Shown one piece after another: positions 33,158 through 40,701 of a stretch of DNA of 64,000 bases. The stretch covers positions 1 through 64,000 of the forward strand of contig JACRCX010000048.1 in the NCBI GenBank assembly GCA_016218815.1, written 5' to 3'. Source of the stretch: Deltaproteobacteria bacterium (lineage in GTDB: Bacteria; Myxococcota_A; Polyangia; DRWM01; JAAZOP01). The position numbers and the translations under genes are program-made. How positions within the stretch are numbered: position 1 is the first letter of the stretch; every line of letters begins with the position of its first letter. A model generated the notes under the pieces. The model saw nothing but the letters and a program-made list of their open reading frames with translations, had not been told where the DNA came from and searched no databases.

Positions 33158-36100
33158 ATGAACGACGCGGCGAGCACGTTTCCGGGTGGACGCGACGGCA
33201 CATGGGCCTGCGGTGGGTCCTGCCAGCCCCCAGCCCCCAGCCCCCAGCCCCGCGCGGCCGCCGGGCCGCGCCGTGTCCATCGGTGGTTTCTGCTTTCCCT
33301 TCTCCTCCCCGCCGCCTGCGGCCCGCGCACGCTCGGCCGGCCCGAGCCGCTCCCCCCGGAGGCCGTCTCCGGACCGGCGGCGCTCATGGCGCCCGGGTTC
33401 GCATCGGCGACCGCCGGGCCTCACGGTGACCAGGGCGAGGTCGACGCCGCCGCGCTGCCCCGTGACCCCGCCGCACTCCCGGGCACCGTCCTGCGCTGGC
33501 GCTCCGGCGAGCCCGCCGGTTGGATGGGCTCGGGGCCCACTCCCCAGGTGCTGTGGTCGCCCGGCAACCTCGTGGTCGCCTGCGACGACGAGGCCAATGA
33601 GCTGATCGGCTATGACCTCCTGGCGGGAAGCGAGCGGTGGCGGCTGCGGTTGCCGGGCGAAGGCTACGGCTACTCGCGGATGCCGCCGCTCGAGCGCGAC
33701 GGTGTGCTCTACATGGCCCGCGACGACCGTCTGCTGGCCGTGGACCTCGGCCCCGGCAAGCTCCTGTGGGAACGCCGGCTCCACGGCGAGCCGCTCGACA
33801 CCGTCTTCGTCACGGCCGGGAAGCTGGTCCTGCTCACCGAGTACCGTCCCCCGCGCGATCCGGAAGACCCCGACTCGCTGCCCGACTTCCAGGCGACGCC
33901 CGAGACGACCCTCCAGGCGCTCGACGTCCGGGATGGCACGACCGCGTGGGAAGTGGCCGTCGGCGAGTATCCGGAAGTGGCGGTCTCTCCCGCGTACGCG
34001 ATTGTGGCCGAGCATCTGGGCGGCGAAGAGGAGGCGGAATACGACGACGACGCGGCGGGTACGCACGACGCGCAGGCGGCGTCGCCGGAGTACACCACGC
34101 GGTTCTCCCTCTACCGCGTGGCGGACGGCGCGCCCTCCGGGTCGGTGACGCTGGACGGGTACATCGCGCGTCCGCTGGCGTGGACGGACATGCTGCTGGT
34201 CGCGGACGACGTGGACGTGGGTGAGGGGGAATCCGTCTCGCGGATCTCGGCGTTGCGGCTGCCGTCCCTGGAGCGACTCTGGGAGCAGCGCATGGGCGGC
34301 CTGGGGGTGGAGTACCGGCTGATCGGCGACGACGTGCTGGTGGTGTTCGAGCGGACGATCGAGCGGCTCGATCCGGCGTCGGGCGAATCGCGGGCGGAAT
34401 TGGACCTCACGGCCTTGTTGCCGCCGCCGCCCCAGTGGCCCGCGGGGGAGGATTGGTGGCCGACACAGTGCCTCGGGGCGCTGGCGCCCGCGGGCAATTC
34501 GCTGGTCTACGTCACGAACGGCCAGTGCGCGAAGCACGTCGTGATGCTGGACGGGGAGACGCTGCGGCCGTGGCGAGTCACGATGGGCTTCGACGAATCG
34601 CCGGCGGAGCTTCTGGCGGACTCGCGGACCGCCGTCCTCGCGGTGCCCGGCGGGCTGGCGGCGATCGATCTGGAGACCGCGGGGCCGACGATGCTCGAGT
34701 CGGTTACCTACGGACAGCGCATCGCGGCGATCGCGGGGGACATCGCCGCCGGCGCGCTGCCGCTGGGCTGGCCGCTGGACAACAAGGCCAAGGAGTTCGT
34801 GATCGGCGGGGACGCGATCGCGCCGGCCGTGCGCGAGGCGCTGGCGGGACCGAGCATCGCGGCGCGGCTGTTCGCGGTGACGGTGCTGAAGTACCGGCCG
34901 GACCCGGAGGCCGTGCCCGCCATGATCGCGGCGTTCGGGCCGCCGCCGCCGCCGTCGTACGGCGCGTTCCCGGGCGAGGCGCCCGCGGAGGCCGACCTGC
35001 AGCTCGAGTTCCTCGGCCGGTTGCTCGAGGCGCTGGCCGCGTGCGGTGACCCGCGGGCGACGGACCTGCTGGCGGGGGTGTTCGACGATGCCGAAACGTG
35101 GGCCGAGGGCGCGCGGCTGCTGGCGTTGCAGGGTCTGGCCGCCATCGGGACGCCCGAGTCGCTGGCGCGGATCGATGCGCTGCGCGAGGCGCGCTCGCGG
35201 CGCGAGGAGCCGTGGCGACCGCCCGTGGAGGAAGGGACGGCGGGGCGGCGCTACGACGACGCGGGCTGGGTCGGCCCGGGCGGGGCGGACGTCGGGGTCG
35301 ACGATCCGACGCGGCGCCAGTCCGACGACGGCAAGGTGGTCGCGCTGATTGCCTACGCGGCCGGCGGGACGAGCGACCTGTGGCTGTTGGGCGAGGCGTC
35401 GGGGATCCTGGTGCCGCACTTCACGGGGGTGACGTCGACCTACGGTCTGGGGATCGTGTCGGTGGAGCCGACGGCGGACGGGGTGAAGGTGGTGGTGAGC
35501 CGGACGGAGGGCGGGCCGGGCTGCGCGATCTGCGGGATGATGGGGGCGATGGAGGGAGAGGAGGCGCCGCAGCCGGTGGAGGAGACGCTGGAGTTCCGGT
35601 GGGCGGATCTCCGGGCGGACGCGGACGGCGACGGCTGGACGGACCTGCTGGAGCGGCGGCTGCGGACGGACCCGGCGAAGGCGGACACGGACGGCGACGG
35701 CCTGGCGGACGGCATCGACCCGGCGCCGCGGGGCGCGGGTCCGGCGGTGGCAGGCGAGTGCGTGCGCGAGGAGGTCTTGCGCTCGGCGTTCTTCGGCATG
35801 TTTGCGTTCGCGGAGGGGTCGGTGCCGTTGTTCGTGACGGGGACGCCGGACGTGAACCTCCAGTATGAGGGGTATCCGGGTCCGGTCGTGTGGCTCTCCG
35901 CGGAGGAGGAAGAGGCGATACAGGCCGAGGTGGGCCTGGACGGGGCGACGTACTTCAGCTTCGACCAGCGGATGGAGGAGGGGGAGGACGGCGAGTGGCA
36001 CCCTGCCGGCACGGCGCTGGAAAGCGTGCAGTTCACCGAGGACGGTCATTCCGCGACGGTGAACGTGAGCGAGTTCCGCGGCAGCCTCAACGGCATCGGC

Positions 36101-36172
36101 CACCGCGTCGACCTGCGCTGCGTGCAGGGCAAGTGGTACCCCGTCGCGATCGAAATGACCTGGATCTCGTAG
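33158..36172 (+). CDS. Large lipoprotein with beta-propeller, HEAT-like and calcium-type repeats
   Basis: 1004 residues. Residues 130-520 have PQQ-like propeller blades (NELIGYDLLAGSERWRLRLP, DRLLAVDLGPGKLLWERRL, LQALDVRDGTTAWEVAVGE). Residues 560-690 resemble HEAT repeats (AARLFAVTVLKYRPDPEAVP, LLALQGLAAIGTPESLARID). A thrombospondin-3 like stretch DADGDGWTDLLERRLRTDP follows near 830. ATG 33158 has GGGGAGGA just upstream, and the lipobox LLPAAC comes near residue 54, unusually late. The segment between is encoded by a heptamer tract and a piece of family C (HRWFLLSLLL), so repeats appear to have lengthened the signal region. Likely exported and lipid-anchored; function unknown. Confidence 0.82.
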   Translation: MNDAASTFPGGRDGTWACGGSCQPPAPSPQPRAAAGPRRVHRWFLLSLLLPAACGPRTLGRPEPLPPEAVSGPAALMAPGFASATAGPHGDQGEVDAAALPRDPAALPGTVLRWRSGEPAGWMGSGPTPQVLWSPGNLVVACDDEANELIGYDLLAGSERWRLRLPGEGYGYSRMPPLERDGVLYMARDDRLLAVDLGPGKLLWERRLHGEPLDTVFVTAGKLVLLTEYRPPRDPEDPDSLPDFQATPETTLQALDVRDGTTAWEVAVGEYPEVAVSPAYAIVAEHLGGEEEAEYDDDAAGTHDAQAASPEYTTRFSLYRVADGAPSGSVTLDGYIARPLAWTDMLLVADDVDVGEGESVSRISALRLPSLERLWEQRMGGLGVEYRLIGDDVLVVFERTIERLDPASGESRAELDLTALLPPPPQWPAGEDWWPTQCLGALAPAGNSLVYVTNGQCAKHVVMLDGETLRPWRVTMGFDESPAELLADSRTAVLAVPGGLAAIDLETAGPTMLESVTYGQRIAAIAGDIAAGALPLGWPLDNKAKEFVIGGDAIAPAVREALAGPSIAARLFAVTVLKYRPDPEAVPAMIAAFGPPPPPSYGAFPGEAPAEADLQLEFLGRLLEALAACGDPRATDLLAGVFDDAETWAEGARLLALQGLAAIGTPESLARIDALREARSRREEPWRPPVEEGTAGRRYDDAGWVGPGGADVGVDDPTRRQSDDGKVVALIAYAAGGTSDLWLLGEASGILVPHFTGVTSTYGLGIVSVEPTADGVKVVVSRTEGGPGCAICGMMGAMEGEEAPQPVEETLEFRWADLRADADGDGWTDLLERRLRTDPAKADTDGDGLADGIDPAPRGAGPAVAGECVREEVLRSAFFGMFAFAEGSVPLFVTGTPDVNLQYEGYPGPVVWLSAEEEEAIQAEVGLDGATYFSFDQRMEEGEDGEWHPAGTALESVQFTEDGHSATVNVSEFRGSLNGIGHRVDLRCVQGKWYPVAIEMTWIS
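33223..33290 (+). repeat. Family D tract and family C fragment inside a signal-peptide region
   Basis: CAGCCCCCAGCCCCCAGCCC (heptamer CAGCCCC, 33223-33252), then GTGTCCATCGGTGGTTTC, the reverse complement of the family C core (33270-33288). Both are translated between the start codon and lipobox of the 33158 lipoprotein. Confidence 0.8.
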
Positions 36173-36765
36173 CCCCTGCGGGACTACACCGAAATCCTCA
36201 ATATCTTTGGAATGAACTGTAACGGTCCGTCACGGAGCGCAACCCGCAGTAACGGAAAAGTGGCACCAAAAGTGGCACCATGCGGAAGCCCCGAATCGTC
36301 TCGACGCGCACGGCTTGTCGGCCGAGGAGAACGACCACGCCGACACCCCCCACCGACTATCTGCCCACCCCCACCCTCGACGGGGTCCGCGCCTTCCGCC
36401 CCAGCAACGCACCGTCGTCCGCCGCCACCGACACGCCCTGCGGTACCGGGATGTTCGGACCGCAGGCCACGGCGAACAGCCCCGCCCAGCGGCCAGCAGC
36501 GGAGGCGCCTCTCAGAAACGCCCCGAGTTGCCTTCCGCGCGGACACCTCGGACGGTTCGGACACTAGGTCGACAGGGATCTGCGCCCGCCCGCGCCTGCG
36601 TCGTGACCTGGTCGAGGAGACGTGCAACTGCGGGTAGCAGGTCGCGGGCAGCGCGGCACGCTGCTCGGCGTCGGGTCTACCGCCGCCGGACGACGACCTT
36701 GCCCGAGCGGCACCAGATCGCACGGCGGCAGGCGGTTTCAAAGGACCGAAGCACCAAAGGACCGA
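36173..36765 (+). other. Gap without a convincing gene, with a perfect 12-bp tandem direct repeat
   Basis: About 590 bases with open frames of arginine/proline-rich character only. AAAAGTGGCACC occurs twice in tandem at 36256-36267 and 36268-36279, in a locally AT-richer stretch (36190-36290). A block reading CTACCCGCAGTTGCACGTCT on the minus strand (36637-36614) recurs near 38747. This may be the edge of the decayed island. Confidence 0.4.
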
Positions 36766-37461
36766 TCACGGTCCGCGACGAACACACCGGACATAGTGCG
36801 TAGACGTCTTGTCGTAGCCGTCCACGTAGCCGTTGTAGAAGCTGACGGACCACGCGCCGGATACGCCACCGGCGTAGGACGACGACGACCAGTACGACAC
36901 GCAAGGCCCCGAGACCCCGGGGGACCAGTAGCAGCCGCCTGTCCCGGGACCAGAGAGGGGTGTGCACGAGTAGCAGGAAGACGAATGGCACCCTGAACCG
37001 AGGCAGGAGTCGGTCACGCGGCAGCCGCCGCCCACCATCGTGTCGGGGCATCCCCGGATGAACGACCGCAGTTCCGAGATCGTCGGCAGATGCCAGCTTC
37101 CCGCCGGGTAGCCGCACAACGAGAGCCCGTTGCAGTAGGCGACGGCGTCGTCCCAGTTCCGCGTCGTGTCCGACGGCGTGGTCTCCCAGAGGTACCCCGT
37201 CGTCAGATCCTGCCACGCGCCGTCGCAGGCGGTCACGTCGCCATCCGCGTCACGGCCACCGTCGCCGTCTGCATCCGCATCCGCATCGACGTCCGCATCG
37301 ACCTCGTGGACGACGTCCGCGTCCACGTGCCCGTCGCTATCGACTTCGGCGAAGCTCTGGTAGCTCTGGTAGCAGCCCAGCAGCACGATCACCAGCTCGA
37401 CTGCCAGCACCGATCTTGCCGCCGTCGCTGCCAGCATCGTTCGCGCCGCATCCCTCGGCAT
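36766..37461 (-). CDS. Lipoprotein with a DUF1566/Lcl C-type-lectin-like domain
   Basis: 231 residues. The signal and lipobox VIVLLGC lie near residue 30. An Asp/Ala linker (DVDADADADGDGGRDADGD) follows, then the domain with LPTISELRSFI, CYWSPGVSGPCVSYWSSSSY and a C-terminus YVRCVRRGP. This is the DUF1566 (Lcl C-terminal) pattern, a C-type-lectin-like fold involved in binding in characterised members. I start at ATG 37461, which has GAGG eight bases upstream; ATG 37479 is an alternative. A C-terminal piece of a paralogue lies at 38776-38847. Genes in this stretch are each followed by a similar short block, which suggests cassette-like duplication. Confidence 0.82.
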   Translation of the reverse strand: MPRDAARTMLAATAARSVLAVELVIVLLGCYQSYQSFAEVDSDGHVDADVVHEVDADVDADADADGDGGRDADGDVTACDGAWQDLTTGYLWETTPSDTTRNWDDAVAYCNGLSLCGYPAGSWHLPTISELRSFIRGCPDTMVGGGCRVTDSCLGSGCHSSSCYSCTPLSGPGTGGCYWSPGVSGPCVSYWSSSSYAGGVSGAWSVSFYNGYVDGYDKTSTHYVRCVRRGP

Positions 37462-37734
37462 GCCGGACCTCGCTCCCATGATGATCGTCCCGGATGCACG
37501 CAAGACCGTCAAGGGCGAGTTCGGCGCATGCGCTTCCGCGCCGCTGGCCGCGCGCATCGACGATGCTGCTCGTGGCGTTCTGCAAGAACCCGCGCACCGT
37601 GCGGGCGGAAGCGGGGCTGGTCGGATCCTTCGGCTTTCCCCAGAGGAGACGGGTAATGTGCCCGTTCCGCCCGCCCCGCTGCCGTTCTCCCGCCGTTCTC
37701 CTCGGCCACGTCGGCGCCGGGCGCAACGGCGGGG

Positions 37735-38514
37735 TCATCCGCACGACGGCGGTGCTGACGGCGAGGGCATGCCGCGAACGAAGATCGATCTCCAATCGTC
37801 CAGCGTGTACGCGCGGGCGTCAAGCAGCGGGCCGAGTTCAGTCGAGGTCCGCTTGTACCCCGCCTCGCCTGTCGCGCGGAACCGGAACACGGCGCCCACC
37901 GTCCGGGCGATGGTGTCGGCCGCCTGCACGCCGTGGTACCACTCGGACGGCACGAGGAGCGGCGTCTCGACGATCCGTTCGAACCTGCCCGGCCCCGCCG
38001 AGAACAGGTAGCTCTGCGCGGACGCGAGGACGCGGGCGTTCCTGACTTCGTCGCGGCGGTCCAGCACGATCACGCCCCGTCCGGCTTGGAGGCCCGCCCG
38101 ATGACGGAGGTACTTCTCGAAGGCGTCGAGCAGACCCTGTGCGGTTCGCCCGTAGAGGGCATCGGACTTGTGCGCCGCCATCCCGACCGGCTTGACCTGA
38201 CCGTACGCGAACACGTGTCCGCCGACGCGCTCGACGAGTCGCAGAACGTCGACAGCGAACCGGCGATCCCGGCGGTTCCGAAGCTCCTTCCACTCGAACC
38301 GTTCCGGCCGAGTTCCCTTCACCACGGCGGCGCGGGCGATCTCGAACTTGTAGTAGCTCTCCTTCAGGCGGAGGTACCCACGGTCGAAATCGCGGCATCG
38401 ATCTCCCGGCACGGCCGCGCCAGCGAGACCGAAGAGGGGATGATGGCAGTGCTGCGGGTCGGCCGGATCCCAGATCCCGTCGTGTCCGAACTCATCCGCG
38501 TACAGGATGAACAT
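37735..38514 (-). CDS. DUF3800 protein (RNase H-like fold)
   Basis: 259 residues. MFILYADEFGHDGIW at the N-terminus (the YADESG-type motif), FEWKELRNRRDRRFAVDVLR, VIVLDRRDEVRNARVL and the late HGVQAADTIARTVGAVFRF fit DUF3800. That family has an RNase H-like fold and unproven function, and is frequent on mobile elements and near defence genes. The conserved acidic residues appear present. ATG 38514 fits the motif; GTG 38547 would add eleven residues. It sits between two DUF1566 loci and next to transposase and integrase remnants, so transfer is likely. The C-terminal RGMPSPSAPPSCG is not conserved-looking. Confidence 0.82.
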   Translation of the reverse strand: MFILYADEFGHDGIWDPADPQHCHHPLFGLAGAAVPGDRCRDFDRGYLRLKESYYKFEIARAAVVKGTRPERFEWKELRNRRDRRFAVDVLRLVERVGGHVFAYGQVKPVGMAAHKSDALYGRTAQGLLDAFEKYLRHRAGLQAGRGVIVLDRRDEVRNARVLASAQSYLFSAGPGRFERIVETPLLVPSEWYHGVQAADTIARTVGAVFRFRATGEAGYKRTSTELGPLLDARAYTLDDWRSIFVRGMPSPSAPPSCG

Positions 38515-38775
38515 CGCCTTGCCGTCTCCAGAAACACGAAAGCCCACCTCGCGGTGAGCTTCCGGGGTGCTGCATGACCGGACCGCCCGAAGGACAGCCC
38601 GGCTGGCAGCAAGACGATCATGGATCTGCCGGAGCGGAAGTCAAGAGAAACAGCCGAGGCCGATGGCCTGCGCCTCGCTCCTCCAACCGGCTGGACACCG
38701 TGCGGGCGGAGGCGGGGCTGATCGGGGAGATGTGCAACTGCGGGTAGATGGTGTCGCGCGAACCGCCGCGCCATG

Positions 38776-38847
38776 TCACGGTCCGCGACGAACGCAGCGG
38801 GCATAGCCCGTATACGCCTTGGCGGGGTTGGCCACGAAGCCGTTCAT
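38776..38847 (-). pseudogene. C-terminal fragment of a second DUF1566 lipoprotein gene
   Basis: The minus strand reads MNGFVANPAKAYTGYARC then VRRGP and TGA, closely matching the last 23 residues of the protein at 36766-37461 (NGYVDGYDKTSTHYVRC, VRRGP). Homology ends at 38847, where the hairpin at 38849 begins and a transposase remnant follows, so the gene was cut by that insertion. Differences between the two tails cluster at a few codons. Confidence 0.75.
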
Positions 38848-38848
38848 G

Positions 38849-38890
38849 GCGCGGCCAGGGGCCGCGTTTGGTTGCGGCCCCTGGCCGCGC
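38849..38890 (+). repeat. Perfect 17-bp stem with 8-base loop at an insertion boundary
   Basis: GCGCGGCCAGGGGCCGC (38849-38865) pairs with its complement at 38874-38890 across TTTGGTT-type loop bases. It lies exactly between the DUF1566 fragment and the transposase remnant and may be the hairpin end of the inserted element. Confidence 0.7.
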
Positions 38891-38911
38891 TATGAGGACG
38901 GCCATGCGCAA

Positions 38912-39768
38912 GAGCGGTCCTTGACGGACCGGATCCTGGAGTTGGTACAGCGTTCTGAGGTGTGGCTGGCCGATCGGAACTTCTGCACGGCGCGAATGCT
39001 CTACGGCATCGTCGACCGCGGCGGGTTTCCAGTCATCCGGCAGCACGCCACGAACCTGTCCTGGCGGCCGATCGGCAAGCGGCGGGGATGCGGGCGCATC
39101 GAGAAGGGGCGCGTCTACGAGCAGGAGATCCTGGTCTGGGACGGGGATCCGGCCGGTCGCGTGCTGCACTTCCGCCGGATCACCCTGCGGCTCGACGCGC
39201 CAACCCGTGTTGGCGAGCAGGAACTCCACATCCTCACCGCGCTGCCGGAGCGGGTGGCGAGCGCCAAGCGAATCGCCCGGCTCTGCGCGGGCAGGTGGAC
39301 GCTGGAGACGGCCTTCCAGGAAATCCAGAAGATGCTCAACGGCGAGATCGAAGCGCTCGCCTACCCGCGCGCCGCGCTGTTCTCCTTCTCCGTCGCGCTC
39401 GTCGCCTACAACGTCGTCTCGACCGTGAAGGCGGCGCTGCGCGCGGCGCATGGCCACGAAGTCGTGCAAGAGCGGGTGTCGGACTTCTACATCGCCGAGG
39501 AGGTGCGCGTCGATCATCATGGCCTGGAACTCGCTCTTCCGACCGAAGAGTGGCAGACGTTCTCCACGGTGCCTGCCGCTCGCCTCGCTGGGTTCCTCAT
39601 CACAGTCGCCCGCAACGTCGACTTGGGGACCCTCCGTCGGCACCCACGCGCCGTCGGCACCCACGCGGTCCCAAGAAGCCAGTGACCGCTCGAACCCGCT
39701 ACCGCACTCACACCCACGTCTCCGTCGCGAAACTACTCAAAGAAGACAGGGGGAGGGTCACACCTTGA
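38912..39768 (+). pseudogene. IS4-type transposase remnant, truncated and frameshifted
   Basis: The frame reads LVQRSEVWLADRNFCTARML (second catalytic Asp), then RITLRLDAPTRVGEQELHIL and RWTLETAFQEIQKMLNGEIE (catalytic Glu). This is the C-terminal half of an IS4-family DDE transposase. The N-terminal half with the first Asp is missing. Near the end, RRHPR is followed by a frameshift caused by a 17-bp tandem duplication (39634-39667). The expected tail (GPKKPVTARTRY, HVSVAKLL) continues in another frame to TGA 39766-39768. It cannot be active. It abuts the hairpin at 38849 on the left and an integrase remnant on the right. Confidence 0.85.
39634..39667 (+). repeat. 17-bp tandem duplication in the transposase remnant
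   Basis: CCGTCGGCACCCACGCG occurs twice head to tail (39634-39650, 39651-39667). Removing one copy restores the frame into the expected C-terminus, so it is the direct cause of the frameshift. Confidence 0.9.
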
Positions 39769-40330
39769 AAGGGCTGCCCAACACGGCGCCGCCGGAGGTC
39801 CTTCGTTCCGTCCTTGATCCGGTCGAGCAGCGTGAACCCGAGGTTCGGGCTTTCGTTACCCTGCTCGTGCACACGGGACTTCGGCCGAACGAGGTTCTGG
39901 CGCTCAAGTGGACCGATCTGGACGACGTGCAGCACGTGGTCCATGTGGTCCGGGGAATCTCGGCGGACGAGGTGGTCGACCGTCCCAAGACCCGGAACGG
40001 CATCCGCACCGTGGCTCTGACGGACGAAATGGCCGTCGCCCTCGACGACCACCGCAAGGCCCTGCTGCGGAGGCAGCCCGAAGCGCTGCGCGAGGGGTGG
40101 ATCTTCCCGGTCACGCGCGGCAGGGGTCCTCGGCGTCTCGCGTGGGGCTACTTCGCGTTGCGCGAAGTGGTCAAGGCGGCGGGCGTGACGAAGCGGCTGA
40201 CCGCCAGCGGACTTCGGCGCGCGTGGATCGACGCGGCTCGTCGTGTGGCGCTTGATCCTGTTCTCGTCAGGCGCGTCGTCGGTCACGCCGACGACAGCAT
40301 GCGCGATGCGTCGATCTCCCGAACCTTTCG
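39765..40330 (+). pseudogene. Tyrosine recombinase (integrase) catalytic-domain remnant
   Basis: About 185 residues from TTG 39765 (GGGAGGG eight bases upstream). Visible are LLVHTGLRPNEVLALKWTDL (first catalytic Arg), KTRNGIRTVALTD (Lys region), TASGLRRAWIDAARR (second Arg, with Ser at the usual His position) and VRRVVGHADDSM (GH). The catalytic Tyr expected some nine residues later is absent; the sequence runs into unrelated residues. The N-terminal core-binding domain is also absent. This is the C-terminal domain of an integrase of a former integrative element. The frame stays open beyond 40330 without homology. Confidence 0.75.
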
Positions 40331-40346
40331 CGAACCCTGCCTGTCG

Positions 40347-40487
40347 CTATCCCCCTGCCAAGCGGTATTTCGTCGATCGTCCTCGGCCCAGCCGTGTCAC
40401 GCGGCCGTCCTCCACGAGTTCCGAAAGCAGCCGCTGCACCATTCGCGTGCCGGGCGGACCCTGGAGCCGCGCCAAACTGGCGCGGTC
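40347..40487 (-). pseudogene. Winged-helix DNA-binding domain remnant
   Basis: The minus strand reads SLARLQGPPGTRMVQRLL, then SELVEDGRVTRLGRGRST and KYRLA before TAG 40347-40349: a winged helix-turn-helix as found at the C-termini of transcriptional regulators. An in-frame TAG at 40488-40490 precedes it. It is probably the tail of a lost regulator. The remaining bases to 40701 show nothing else. Confidence 0.45.
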
Positions 40488-40701
40488 CTACATGAACGAC
40501 ACGTGCGGATTCGCCGCAACGCCGTGCAATCGCGACAGTGGCATGCGAGTCGCACCAGCACGGCCTCCGGGTGGTGCGATGCCAGCCCCGACGGTGCCAC
40601 GACCGAGTCGCTCGCCACGCCCCCGACACGGGTCGGCCGATCTTCGGCTGCCTGCCACCGGGGTCACGGCTCCGCCCGGCGAACGAGACCCGGCGGCATC
40701 G

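Noticed and set aside
31643..36103. Minus-strand frame of 1486 codons taken as one giant protein
   Set aside because: Only the 3' third (31643-32947) shows real domains. The rest is antisense to the lipoprotein at 33158-36172, which has a ribosome site and family signatures.
36614..38747. Integron attC sites in the DUF1566 island
   Set aside because: The blocks contain GTTGCAC/GTGCAAC but not a clean GTTRRRY/RYYYAAC pair, and no integron integrase was seen. Kept only as a cassette-like pattern.
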